Translations under genes and position numbers: made by a program
Notes under the pieces: model-generated
Databases searched by the model: none
Told to the model about the DNA's origin: nothing
What the model saw: only the letters and a program-made list of their open reading frames with translations
Part shown: in pieces, positions 53,441 through 64,000 of the stretch
Layout of the letters: every line of letters starts with the position of its first letter
How positions within the stretch are numbered: the first letter of the stretch is position 1
Assembly (NCBI GenBank): GCA_010645155.1
Contig: JAAGOF010000243.1
Location: 560,716 to 624,715, forward strand
Source of the DNA: Tigriopus japonicus
Lineage: Eukaryota > Arthropoda > Copepoda > Harpacticoida > Harpacticidae
Length of the DNA stretch: 64,000 nt
Direction: 5' to 3'

Positions 53441-53612
53441 AGAGTGGCCGCGCGTACTAATGCGTTCTTATAAGAGCCGAGTGTAAGTGCTTCCCCAGAC
53501 GGCGTAGGTTCGAATCTTGTTGGGAATCGAATTGAAGCTGTTGGGAGATATCCTTCAATTTACAGGGAATCGCATTGCTTGTAGCGGTAATAAAAAATCC
53601 GCAGAAAAAAGA
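53441..53612 (+). mobile_element. tRNA-derived SINE with a LINE-like 3' tail
   Basis: The head has an A-box-like AGCCAGAGTGGCC and an exact-looking B box GGTTCGAATCT (53507-53517). A longer gap between them fits a class II (Leu/Ser-type) tRNA ancestor. The 3' part reads TTTACAGGGAATCGCATTGC then TTGTAGCGGTAATAAAAAAT and an A-rich tail. That tail matches the 3' end of the LINE in LEPROT intron 1 at about 40 of 44 positions, as expected for a SINE mobilised by that LINE. Target duplications are not clear (possible ATCCAT on both sides). Confidence 0.75.
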
Positions 53613-54180
53613 AAAAAAGAATCCATCTTATTGCATGATCCAATGGCTGGATCAATCGGTACCGTCATGATCCAGGTAAACTGATTGTAAAATCGACTTT
53701 CGTTTTGACTTGAACTTCCTGACTGATGGTGGCGACAACAACAACAACTAACATTTGAAGATTCGAAAAAGCCAAACCAAGTGACAGTGTTGACGCTTCT
53801 TTCCCATGAGCTTCTTTAGGTTGAGCGATAGAAGATTACGTATTTTCCTTCCATTCCATGCTAACAAGATAAAAACTTGACATCCGATTCCAACTATTCC
53901 TATGAGTTTGAAGAAATTTTACGACAGGCAGTCACATATATTCGTTAAGTCTTATATTTTTGTTAACTTGAAGCGACACACTTCAAGTTCCATACGGGCA
54001 ATGTATTTCACAATATAATGGGATCAACCATGACAGCCTGAAATTTCCGGAGTGAAGGAAAGAGTTGTAATGGTAGACGTGTCGCAGTTCGTTCCCTCCT
54101 TTTGTCTTAAAAAACGAGATATGCCAAAAATCGCTCTTAGTCTATCTTAAGATCGTTCTTTGCGTCTATAAAACTAGCTT

Positions 54181-56229
54181 CAGAGGTCGGCAAGCATTAG
54201 GCTGCAGCCCACATGTGAGATCCAATCCAAGGGTGGTTTCTGGTGGGCCCAGAAGCAATGAGGAAAGTCCTAAAAAGTGGATACAAGAGCCATCCATAGC
54301 ATGTACTAAGGTTTACTAGAACATACGATGCTCCTGGGATTAACGGATTAATCGATTAATCCATTTGAATTGGATTAAGCCATTGAGTTGGCATTAATCC
54401 ATTAATCCGTTTTGTCAGACGGATCAATTGAACATAATAACAAAAATGTTATTTATATATGTTAAAGCGTGTAATTTTCAATCAATTTTTATAACCTCTC
54501 CCGAAAAAGCTTGAAATTGAAGATTATTAAAGACATTAAGACTAAATATAAATATTCAGAGCAATTATAACATATCTGGAAAAATCTGTAGTATTAGCTA
54601 TAGCAGTAAAATGTGTAGTAAATTAAACAAAATATACATATTGTAGAATTTTCCAACCTTACTGTACCTTGAGTAATCTCTCTATCTTGAAAGGTTATTA
54701 CTAGGGGTGCACTTTTCATGCAAATGCACTTTTTTACACGTTTGGCCATTTTTTGCTTTATTTGCACTTTTTGCCGTTTTTACACGTTTTTGCACTTTCC
54801 GTGACTTTTTGCTGATATCTTGTTTTTTGACCAGAAAACTCGAAAAAAATAGAAATAGTTAGCATTTTTTTTCGAATTCCGTAAAATATTGTTCACAATA
54901 ACCCCAGCATGGCTAATAACACTTCAATATATGGTTGATTGTTTCAAACATTGAAATTGGCCTCACTTGTTGGGGTAAGTAGTTTACCTCATGTGTTGGT
55001 AATTTAAATCTTGTGCGTGAACACTATTATTTTTCTCCGAAAATTAAATTTTTTGACATTAGTAAGAATTCTGCTCAACAAAACCAACCAATGGATAGAA
55101 ATAAACGTTGAATAAACGTAAAAAAATAATAGAAATCAACCTACCCACTTAAATCAAAACAAAAAAAGACCAAAAGCACTTGAAAACACTTGATCAAATA
55201 TGGTTCTTATGTTAAGTTTAAAAAATATCTTAGTCTTGAATAATGAAATGAATGCAAACGGTCAAAAGAGTAGACATTGCATATATATGCATACCTAATT
55301 TTTACAGCTAAACCAAGTAAAGCCACATAAACAATCCTTGAGTGGAATCTCAGATAATCATATGTCATTGAAAAAGCAACAGCTTTGTTGAGAGTATATT
55401 CAAAACTAGTTGTGGTTTATGTGCTGTAAAATCTCAATTATGTTTGTTGACATGCGACCCAATATTGGCAGAAATGTATTTCTGATCGTTTTTTTGACTT
55501 AAAAAGCAATTTGGAACAACCAGGGTGCTTACCGATTTCTGTGTATTCCCAAATGAACCAGATCAATCAATTTCATTGCAATTAACGAAAATTTATTTGC
55601 ACTTTTTTCTCCACTTTTATTTGCATTTTTTGATCTTTTTATTTGCACGAAAAGTGCACCCCTTGTTATTACATCTTCCAATGTGTCACTCATCGATGGA
55701 TCCGTTATGTTGTATCCTATTTTGTTGTAGGTTAATGAAGATTATTTGTTAGGCGCATTGGTAAATCTTTAGTCATCGTCTCAGTTAAAGATAGATAGAC
55801 TATGCTTTCAAAACTTTTTAACATTTGACAAAAGTAAAGTCATGATTTTTGCTCTTTGAAGCTTGTCACAAAACGTAAGACTTAAAAAAGCAAAAACGTT
55901 ATATTTTACGTTAACGCTAATTTTTTTCTTAAAATTTCGTCAATATTCTCGACATTGAAGACAGTTTCAATGATGATCTTGTTATCACTAAACCAAAAAC
56001 TTCGGTTTCTTTGGTAAAATAATCATTTTAAAAAATATCCATTGTAGCGGATTGATCGGAATTTATCCTTAATCTGGGAAGCCCCAGTGTTTACTCGTGG
56101 ACTCAGTGCAGTTTGATCTTAAATTTGAGGGCCCATAAACCTACCACCCACCATCCATCTGCATGGTGGGCCCCTGACTAGGAAATTAAATTTGGTGGGC
56201 CTTGACCCATAAGTTGTTGCCGACCACTG
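54181..56229. mobile_element. Larger hAT-like relative of the 46818 MITE, split by a nested insertion
   Basis: Starts CAGAGGTCGGCAAGC and ends TTGCCGACCACTG. The first 150 bp share CCCACATGTG, GAAAGTCC and GCCATCCATAG with the 228-bp element at 46818, and the last 130 bp share GTGGGCCCCTGAC and GGTGGGCCTTGACCCA. The middle holds a complete younger element (54702-55664). No transposase frame remains, and I see no matching 8-bp flank, so the outer boundaries rest on similarity and the terminal motif. Confidence 0.65.
54702..55664. mobile_element. hAT-type non-autonomous element nested in another element
   Basis: Ends TAGGGGTGCACTTTTC and GAAAAGTGCACCCCTT are inverted except for the last base, and GTTATTAC lies directly outside both (54694-54701 and 55665-55672), an exact 8-bp target-site duplication. 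Subterminal regions repeat TTTGCACTTTTT many times. No transposase frame; 963 bp. Confidence 0.88.
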
Positions 56230-56244
56230 GCTTAGACGTTGAAA

Positions 56245-56530
56245 TAGAAATGACATGTTTGTTTGTTTATTTGTTAAGGAGTCAGTATGTCACTGATAAA
56301 GGGTGTTCCATGAAGGAATATTCCCGCTCCTTGCCACTTTTTGGTTGCCAATGGTATATATTGGTAGTTGTTTGCATTGAAAGAGGGTTATTGCTTAATT
56401 TTGATTCCACGGAGTTGAGTTACGAGGGTGGCAGTCAGCCGGGATCAAACCCCAGCCATTGTAGAAGTAGAATAATATAATGGAAATGCCATGTTCCCTG
56501 GAACATTCTGACCATTGCATTTGAAAAGTG
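56245..56530 (-). repeat. tRNA-like/dispersed repeat, with copy 2 of the 52-bp repeat
   Basis: On the minus strand GGGGTTTGATCCCGGC at about 56438-56453 resembles a pol III B box, and the sequence ends near 56245 in an A-rich run (AAATAAACAAACAAACA). This suggests an old SINE on the minus strand. Positions 56273-56324 are the second copy of the 52-bp repeat also found at 47537-47588. No A box is clear. Confidence 0.4.
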
Positions 56531-59500
56531 GCATCTCCTTTAGACGTACATAAAGTTGACATTTTGTGCCGGAAGGACAACCTTCACTTCATAACTTCAT
56601 ATTATCAAAGAGCCTACTTGATTTAGATGAAGAATGAAACCTCAATTTAGTGGTAGCTTGAAAGTTCTAATGTCTGCTCGAAGAGTGCGCCACTTTCCGT
56701 TTCTTGGCAATCGTTAAAATTTTACTCAATTCGGTTTCCTTGGGAGGTTCGCAAATCTTAGCTAGCGTATGAAACAAGAGAAAAGGCTTGTTCGGCAGCA
56801 GGATGTGGCTCGTGATAATTTTAGGGGTTTTCGAATTTTTCAGACCGCCCTTATTACTTAGATGCTATGAGCTAGGTTGAATTGCAAGTTAGGACACTTT
56901 GGTTAAGACTTTAGAAAAATATGCACAATCTATGTGTTCGTTCTGGCATGAAAAAATTCTCACACTATGAATTTTGGACACACTGCTGTTCTGTAAATAT
57001 GAGTGTAAGGGATCTTAAACAAACAAACAATTTGAATTGTTTGGGAAAAAATCAAACTTCGAAACAATAAAGACTAACAAAAAAGGCGTTTTTTTACACC
57101 TGTTTTCATTCAATAGTGATGGTCCTTTCAAGGTACTTGTTATTTAAAAAAAATTTAACTGTGCTTACAAAACATAGAATGTTCTAACTTGCAATTAATC
57201 CAACCTCTTTCATATCCTCTACGTTTGAGTCACAAGGCTAGTCTGTAAACTGCGAAACCCTTCAAACTTTGCCAACAACTGTTTCATCCGCCAGCAATAT
57301 GATTCTTGAAAAGATCACTCAAACCTCTCATTCCATTCTAATTCCCTTGTTTTCGGCATTAAAATTGTTGCTGAGTTGGGGCCTGTGACAAACCTTTGTT
57401 CCTCAAAGCGACCAAACATGCAAAAAATAAGTGTCTGGGTGCTTACCATGATCTCCACGGTCAAGGCAGTAACTGATGCTCTTTTCAAAAACGAAAGGAT
57501 GACAGTCCCTTTGAAAATTAATTTTCAAATTAACATAAAAACAAACAAAAAGCAGGAAAGACGCCTTTTCACAAAATCTGATTTTAAGCGAGTCCTTGGT
57601 GTAAATTGATAGAACAGAAATAACCACTTTCTTAAATTGAATATGAATGAATGATATTGAAGGTTCGAGTGAGCTTCTTAACGATCCTATTACCAGTTAC
57701 TAATACTGGGATGGGGGCATATCCTAATGTAAAACAACGTGAAAGATATGATGACTAGTTGAGGTAAAATGTGACTAGGAATGGACGGAAAAGGATATGA
57801 AGCTTTTAGTAATCGGATAAATGTTTTGTCCATGTGTCTCAATCAGGTTTGCAATGCAAATATGGTTACCATGGTTAATCAGCTGATAAAGAAGTACAAC
57901 GGTTGGAGCACTTCGTTAGCACAAAGGCACTCCAATTAAAACATGTATGTTTTCATACATAATTTATACAAAAAGGATTTTTTTCTGACATTCAAGCCAA
58001 ATTGGTATTGTAGCATTCATAATGCAAACCTATCCTGAGAAAATTTGTGCACATCTCAAGGCGTCGAGGGGGGTGAACATTTTCCCCTTTAAATTTGCTC
58101 AGTCATTCTTCCCTTATTTCATCCTGAAAGCTTTAAATGTCATTAATCCAGTTTTATGACAAAGCATCCTTGTGCAAGCTTCCTTTCTCTTGTTTCCATA
58201 GAGAACCCTATCTTTTTTCATTCTCCAACATTTCAACCTGTTATTGAAGAATTGCATGGGTCCTCAGGCGTTTTCAGTTCTTGCATTAGTATGATGTCGA
58301 GACATTGTATGGAAGTTCTAAGAATGGAATAGTTGGGAAAAATAACCTGAACAAACAAATTAGACTCAACTAAATGCAATGGAATGTATCATATTATGAA
58401 TATGAAATTATTTTGAAAGCCAAGTCATAAAAATGAAGCTCTAACTTTTCAGAAATTTTCGATGATTTATCAGAAAGATAATCATCTGACTGTTCGAAAA
58501 TGTAGTGTTCTTATTAATTCGTTCGAATTTATTATTCCCCTTAAAACAATCGAGCCATGTTTGTTTCCTTTTAAAGATAATGAATTACACGTAAATCTAT
58601 TAAGTTTATACCGGTTTTACTCTTCAAAACTTGTGTTTATCAAAGGCCTGGAATATTCCATTCAACCAAACATTAAGATATTCAAGGAGCTACCTTTGTC
58701 AAATAATCGAGGCTCATTTCAAAATACGACTGTTATTTGTTTGAAATCTACTCAAACACTCGCTGAAAATCTGACCACGAAATGCTAAGTGTCAATTGTT
58801 AAGCCAAAGAACCTTTTAGACAAAACTACACCATCAATTCGTCTTGTAAGTTGTATTTGCCTGCCTTTTGACCCTGCAGAAGATCTCAAAAGTACTAAAA
58901 AAGAAGGTCCATTGAAGAAGGTCTTCGGTCCCAAAGCCAACTTAATGGACCCATTGTCTTGTTTTTCGACACGATGTCTTCAGATTAGTCGTTTAAATCT
59001 GCATGAGCGGACTACCCATGCACTTCCAATTGTGTCCAAATTCTGCAGGGAGACACGGAGTTTGCCAAATTTAGAGGATAGATGGTACTTGCTGGGAATG
59101 AGTTTTGCTTACACTAACATTTTAGATTCAAACCATAGTTGTTTCAAAACGTTGAAATTTTGAATATGGTATGTTTAGACTTCTTGATAAAGAAACCGAA
59201 TCTCTGCATAATGCATGAGAAACCTTCAAATATCATATCTTGCGATTGAAATTGATTTTAGATTGCCAAAAGAACTTGACAATCGTAATGTCATGTTCGA
59301 GACTAAACGAAAGTATTTCTTTTGAATCTTGCAATTTGATGGAAGATGGAATCAAGATTTGTCTTTCAAATCTTGCCAATTTCGTCGAGAGCAGTTCGCG
59401 ATGCTCCTCAGTTTGAGAGTGGTAACGCAGCTTTCATTTCATTTTGGACTGTGCAGTGCATAAAAATTCCAAATTTTTCTTACCTTTATTTTGTCTGCCA

Positions 59501-60892
59501 GACAAATGAGTCAGCATTTCAGCAGGTCTATTAAAATGTTTATGTGGGAAATAAAACTGTATTATGGCACATGTTTAGTTTTGTCTGTAGATCAGAGCCT
59601 TTCGATTAGAGAGAGAGTGCTCCCGTCGGACTCAGACTCTCGATTCCGGTTATTTCCTCGGTTCGGTTTGGCCTTGTATTGTGAAACTAAGGAACAACAA
59701 AACCTGTTTTGAGACCTTGCGAGACGTCTGTCTGGTTTTGCATTGAAGTGCAAGGATAATCAAATTACTCATCTTCTTTTCCTTGTACTCTTTTTATAGC
59801 GTAAAATTCGGTTAATTCCTCCCCTGAGATCTCTTGATGAGCTCCTCCAGAGATGTGGTCTCGTCGGGAGTGCGTGCTATTAATTTTTGCAGAGTTGACC
59901 GGCGTTTCTTTGTTATGACCGAAGTTCGTGCCAAAATCTGTCTCATCCGATGGCATGCACGTTGCAGACGATTAAAGCACTTGAAACACCCAAAGAAATT
60001 CTTGCATGCACCAGACGATTCAACTGATATTTTTGTTGCTTTACCCTTAGCAGATAATCCAGTAGAGTATCATCCAGGAATTGAGCATCGGTTTTGTTGA
60101 ACGTAATTAAATTTCTGAGAGACCAATACAAATGAATTTCCTGCTTTGTGGGATGTTCTTCAAAACTTTTAGAATCTTTAAATAGAAAACCATCAGACTG
60201 GAACAATTGATAAGTGCAGTCGGAAAGATTCGGCTGTGGATTTGTGGGGCCAAATAGTTAGAGCCGGGTCAGATCTCTAGCTTTGGTAATTGAAAATTTA
60301 GGTGCTACATCAAAAAAAGTCATTCTTTGGCTTGATCCACAACAAATGAAAATAAAACAAAATATAAAAAAAATGTGAACTGACCCCGGGAATTCTGAAC
60401 CATATATGTTAAGTTTGCTGGGGGAGGAATATAAACTCTGCCACATTTTCAGCTATTTAGCCCCGAGAAACCCGAGCTGAATTCGTCCGACCATACTTAT
60501 CTTTTCTGTGGCACCCATTTCTCGCCAATCATTTGATTCGCCCAAATATGATTAAACGCGGGCATAGGGGGAAACAGTTCACGTGAGTGTCTATTTCTAT
60601 GGTTCGAGGAACCCAACCTTTGGTACAACAAAGCGCTTTAATTTCATCCAGAAGTGAATCGCCTAGGTTAGAGATTGGAAAGGCGGGTGAGAGCGTCAAA
60701 ATATTGCAGACAGAGAGGACGATGTCGGACTTCAGGAGTGCATGAGTGCTTCTTCCCCGCCAATTACGGAGGCTCTCGCCGTTCGCGGATGAATTTCATG
60801 TCATGAGTGGGGGAAGAAGAACTCTCAACTGGAATTGGAGAGCGAACAAGGGAACGATCGAATGGACCGAGGCTCCTTCGTTCTCGCGAGCT
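56531..60892. other. Intergenic DNA, no supported gene
   Basis: About 4.4 kb. It holds a split open frame at 58462-59163 (separate entry) and two overlapping minus-strand frames at 59765-59956 and 59943-60206 that might be exons of an unknown gene, but I found no convincing splice pair or family match. From about 60660 the sequence becomes richer in CpG. Confidence 0.4.
58462..59163 (+). other. Split open frame of unknown nature
   Basis: One frame stays open for about 233 codons apart from a single TAA at 58786-58788. The second half begins at a GTG, not an ATG. The residues show no domain, signal peptide or repeat I recognise; one stretch reads DLKSTKKEGPLKKVFGPKAN. It could be a decayed exon or retrotransposon piece, or chance. 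I do not claim it as a gene. Confidence 0.25.
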
Positions 60893-61016
60893 TAAGCCGC
60901 GATTCCACCACGATCGGGTGCATTTTTTCGGTCAGACGACGGGTTTTACGGTGACATGGCAGAATTTCTGCAGGCTGAGGGGAAAACATTTTGCATGAGT
61001 TTGGAATCGCGGCTTA
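60893..61016. repeat. Short foldback element
   Basis: TAAGCCGCGATTCCA at 60893-60907 recurs inverted at 61002-61016 (TGGAATCGCGGCTTA), enclosing 94 bp with no further symmetry. The GC-rich arms stand out from the AT-rich surroundings. It could be a tiny MITE; no target duplication is certain. Confidence 0.6.
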
Positions 61017-61777
61017 GTTCAGCTTCGCTCGTCTTGACATGGACACGTGAAAATTCAAAGTGACGGACCAGTGAAATGCTCTGAAGCCAACTTGTGGAAA
61101 GGGATTGGAATTCCAACCCGACAAGTTCTAAGTTTGATCAATGTGCTGAACGGAACAAGTTTTTTTACACTGATATCATGATGACCGTAAGTTCGCCAAG
61201 TTTTGGTTGAGGCTTTGATTCCTTTTGTCCTCAGATGTTCAGAGTGAACATATTGAAGAACTTAAGTAATATCTGCATTATGTGGGTTGAATTAAGAATA
61301 CGTGCGATGGGTAAAGGATGCCCTGGTTTCGCAAGATCTCTCCCAAAGTCTTCTTATCTTTCTTGGAATGGAGTATTTTTTCTTTGCAAAGATAGAAATG
61401 CATCCTTCTTCGCTAGCTATAGCCTAAATTTGGGCTAAACCATTTGGAACGCCCTCCCTGAGACAATTAATTCAACCTAGGCCTGGTTTCAAGACGGTCA
61501 AGGTATTTGCAAGTGACTGAATCGAAAAGCAACCTGAGAATTCTGTTTACGAGCTATTTGCTTGAATCGAAAAGTTGTTTTTTGGTTTCGTTTGAGAAGG
61601 GCTCATTTGTCATCCACCGTGACAAGTTCGTTCACCTGTTTGTTTTAGCCAACATTAGGTCCACTTGAGGCTCTTCAAAATCACATGTGTTTGTGTATTT
61701 ACCAACTACTTGTCGATCATTAAGGTGAGCAAATCACCTCATAAGCTCGATTCTGAACTTCTGAAGAGAGAACAGAA
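61017..61777. other. Intergenic DNA, nothing recognised
   Basis: No exon, RNA gene or bounded repeat. The frame at 61235-61438 has no family signature. Confidence 0.4.
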
Positions 61778-63053
61778 CAGGGCTGCCAGGTAATATGAGA
61801 CCAAAAACGCCAGATCAACCTGTCAAAAACGCCAGATATTGAAATTCGCCGCCAGATTTTTTTTCAAAAAAACGCCAGAATAACGCCTGATTCCAGTTCC
61901 TTCATTATGCATTTGTTCTAGACGAGACATATCATGTACTAACCTTTCATCAATTAAGATAGCTGAGTTGAACTTATCAAGCATCCTTTGGGTTGATACA
62001 GTTTAATAAGACACATTTTTCGCACACATTTGCTCTCATTTAGATATAATGTGACTTTGAATTTGAGTTTATCAGTAAGACCAAATAAGACACAAATAAA
62101 GCAAACCACCATCAAATTCAAGCTAAAAATCATGAGTGTGAAACTTTCAAAAGGTTTTGTACCTTAAAAATTTGCTTTTGTAAGTAGTTGAAATATTTGG
62201 AAATTTTGTGTATTATTTGTTTGGCCTTTTACCCATATATTTACAAAGTTTGACTTTTTGGCATTTCTTGCACTTCATGGGCCATGTTTTAGCCAGCAGA
62301 AACGCAAAATCGTATTTTTAAAACCTTTTTTGTTTTTCCTTAAAAACTCTTCAGTTTCTTCGACATTTGAGTTTGTCATTGCAATAAATTGATTTGCCAT
62401 TCCAACACACTTTGTTTACCATTCATGCATATATTTTTTCATCCCAACACGCTTTCTTTACAATGCCAACACATTTTTTTCCAATCTAGCGCATTTTGCT
62501 TGTCCCCTTTTTCAGCTTGAAAAGCATCTTCTATTTGCTAAAATCTTCAAGCTTACCAATACTAGTTTCAACGGCCCAGCACTCTCTTATAGTAATTATA
62601 AGATTTTAATATCAGAATGTATAAATGATGATTATTATAAGCGCTACTTTTGGTTGTTTATCTGAAATTGCAGGAAAGTTAACATAAAAAAGAGAAAAAC
62701 GAAAGAGATGGGCCAAAAATGGTCACATTATTTTTTGTAACTAATGCTGTAACTTTGAGCTCTGTTATGCTGAATTTTGCTAGAACAGTGTGACACTACT
62801 GTGTTTCTACAAATCTTACAAATCAAAGAAAATACGCCAAATTTCACGATTTTCAGTTAAATACCGCCAGAAACTTGGCAAAATGTTCTTCCCCGCCAAA
62901 CAGAAATTTCCCAACGCCAGACTGTAACGTAAACCGCCAGAATACCGCCAGATTTTTCCGTCCCGCCAAATAAAAAATCTCGCCGCCAGACGAGGCCTCA
63001 AACCGCCAGATACACCAAAATCTGGCGGGCCAAACCGCCATCTGGCAGCCCTG
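61778..63053. mobile_element. CGCCAG-rich transposon B with CAGGGCTGCCA termini
   Basis: The left end CAGGGCTGCCAG (61778) and right end CTGGCAGCCCTG (ending 63053) are exact 12-bp inverted repeats. AACGCCAGA or CCGCCAGA occurs about four times in the left 130 bp and about nine times in the right 230 bp. The AT-rich centre has no transposase frame. The layout copies element A at 12563-14034, whose motif is the complement-related CTGGCG. Neither element has a clear target-site duplication. Confidence 0.6.
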
Positions 63054-63601
63054 GTCAAAGCTGAAAATGAACCTTTTTTTACTGCTGTTTATAATTCTGA
63101 GGGGAATTAGGGAGTGTAGTCAGGGTTGCATCGGAGAAAAATCCGCCCGGGTTTTTCGGGCGGGTTTTTCGGGTTTTATGACATTTTTGTTTTCTTCGAT
63201 ATTTTCATTCATATTCTTAACTCTTCATGTTATCTTCTTCATATTGGACCACATTAGCATATCACAACTGAGTTTTTGACGATATACGACACAATAATAA
63301 CTCGATTTTTCGCAAGAAACAACAACTTTTGGCATTTTTTGTCTCGATTTCTCAAGGAAGTCCTATTATAAAAAAGACAAATTTGCGATGAAAACATTTG
63401 CCCAGAATTGAGACACATATTTGGCCGAATTTGACATTTGTATGTCAACAAGTAACATTTTAAAATCAGAAAATGGCAACTTATTATCAACTTTCCTCTC
63501 ATTGAATGCAACTTTCAACAAAAATGAACAACTTTGTCCGTTATAACATATCCCCATAATTCATATCTTCTTCAAAAGATCCAGGAAATGCAATCAATAT
63601 A

Positions 63602-63932
63602 CAGGGTTGTTTTAATTTAGGGTCCCAAAAACTTTGATGACAAATTGCGCTAAAAGGAGACGATATAGTTAACTTAAGGTCAAAACGACACGAAGGTCAA
63701 ACGAAGGATATTTATTGATAATAGAGCGAGCGTACCTTGATTGAGGGAGCCGTTCTTGAATAGAAAATCTTAGTTTTATAACGGGTCAATGAGCAATGAA
63801 TTCCATTAATACTATGCCTAAGTATACCTAAAACCGTTTTCTTCAAATGATATTACAATAATGTAATCACAAATAATATGTGTCACGAATGATTTTTGAT
63901 TTGGTAAAGGACTCTAATTCGTGACAACCCTG
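63602..63932. mobile_element. TA-flanked MITE, 331 bp
   Basis: Ends CAGGGTTGT (from 63603) and ACAACCCTG (to 63931) are inverted repeats, with weaker similarity inward (AATTTAGGGTCC against AATTAGAGTCC). TA lies on both sides, fitting a mariner-type insertion. No open frame. The remaining bases to 64000 show nothing recognisable. Confidence 0.65.
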
Positions 63933-64000
63933 TACACGAGTATTGAATTTAAGTCGCATGGAGGTGAGTACAATTTTTAGGGACAAATTTAGGTCCAAAT

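Noticed and set aside
53441..53530. Possible functional Leu/Ser tRNA gene
   Set aside because: No consistent acceptor stem, and the sequence runs into a LINE-like tail with poly-A.
59765..60206. Two overlapping minus-strand frames as exons of one gene
   Set aside because: No donor-acceptor pair in phase and no family similarity that I can defend.

Overview
The window is animal nuclear DNA. Genes are split by GT-AG introns, most of them short (about 60 to 400 bp). Proteins match animal-wide families (VCP/TER94, LEPROT, PXK, WDPCP/fritz, KCTD3/SHKBP1), and intergenic DNA is AT-rich and full of DNA transposons. Compact genes, a DD37D mariner and a CR1/L2-like LINE fit an arthropod, perhaps a crustacean such as a copepod; that placement is inference. 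There is no prokaryotic or viral block, no CRISPR array and no operon.

Left part (1-17 kb): an intronless C2H2 zinc-finger gene (+) and an intronless KCTD3/SHKBP1-type BTB/WD gene (-) lie tail to tail. A TE-rich gap follows (TA-flanked 1.43 kb element; hAT-like element carrying a piece of Tc1 transposase). Then come a five-exon orphan zinc-finger gene (-), a CTGGCG-rich transposon with a 30-bp minisatellite, and a five-exon four-TM protein with PY motifs (-).

Middle (20-45 kb): six-exon TER94/VCP (-) with a hAT MITE in an intron; four-exon LEPROT (+) with an antisense LINE remnant in intron 1; nine-exon PXK (-), convergent with LEPROT and divergent from eleven-exon WDPCP (+); and an intronless, probably N-myristoylated acidic orphan (-). 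Exon joins were deduced by hand from splice sites, reading phase and family similarity. The reconstructed lengths (VCP 797, PXK 580, WDPCP 785, LEPROT 143 aa) are close to the human proteins.

Right part (45.5-64 kb): no gene I can support. It holds a near-intact mariner with one nonsense codon, a tRNA-derived SINE whose 3' tail matches the LINE in LEPROT, hAT-like elements with 8-bp target duplications (one nested in another), a second CTGGCG/CGCCAG element, a foldback and a TA-flanked MITE.

The genes are housekeeping or developmental and do not form one pathway, although VCP, LEPROT, PXK and the PY-motif protein all belong to families that act in membrane or endolysosomal protein traffic. 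I found no convincing new multi-gene system; the most unusual content is the set of transposon families and the two orphan genes.
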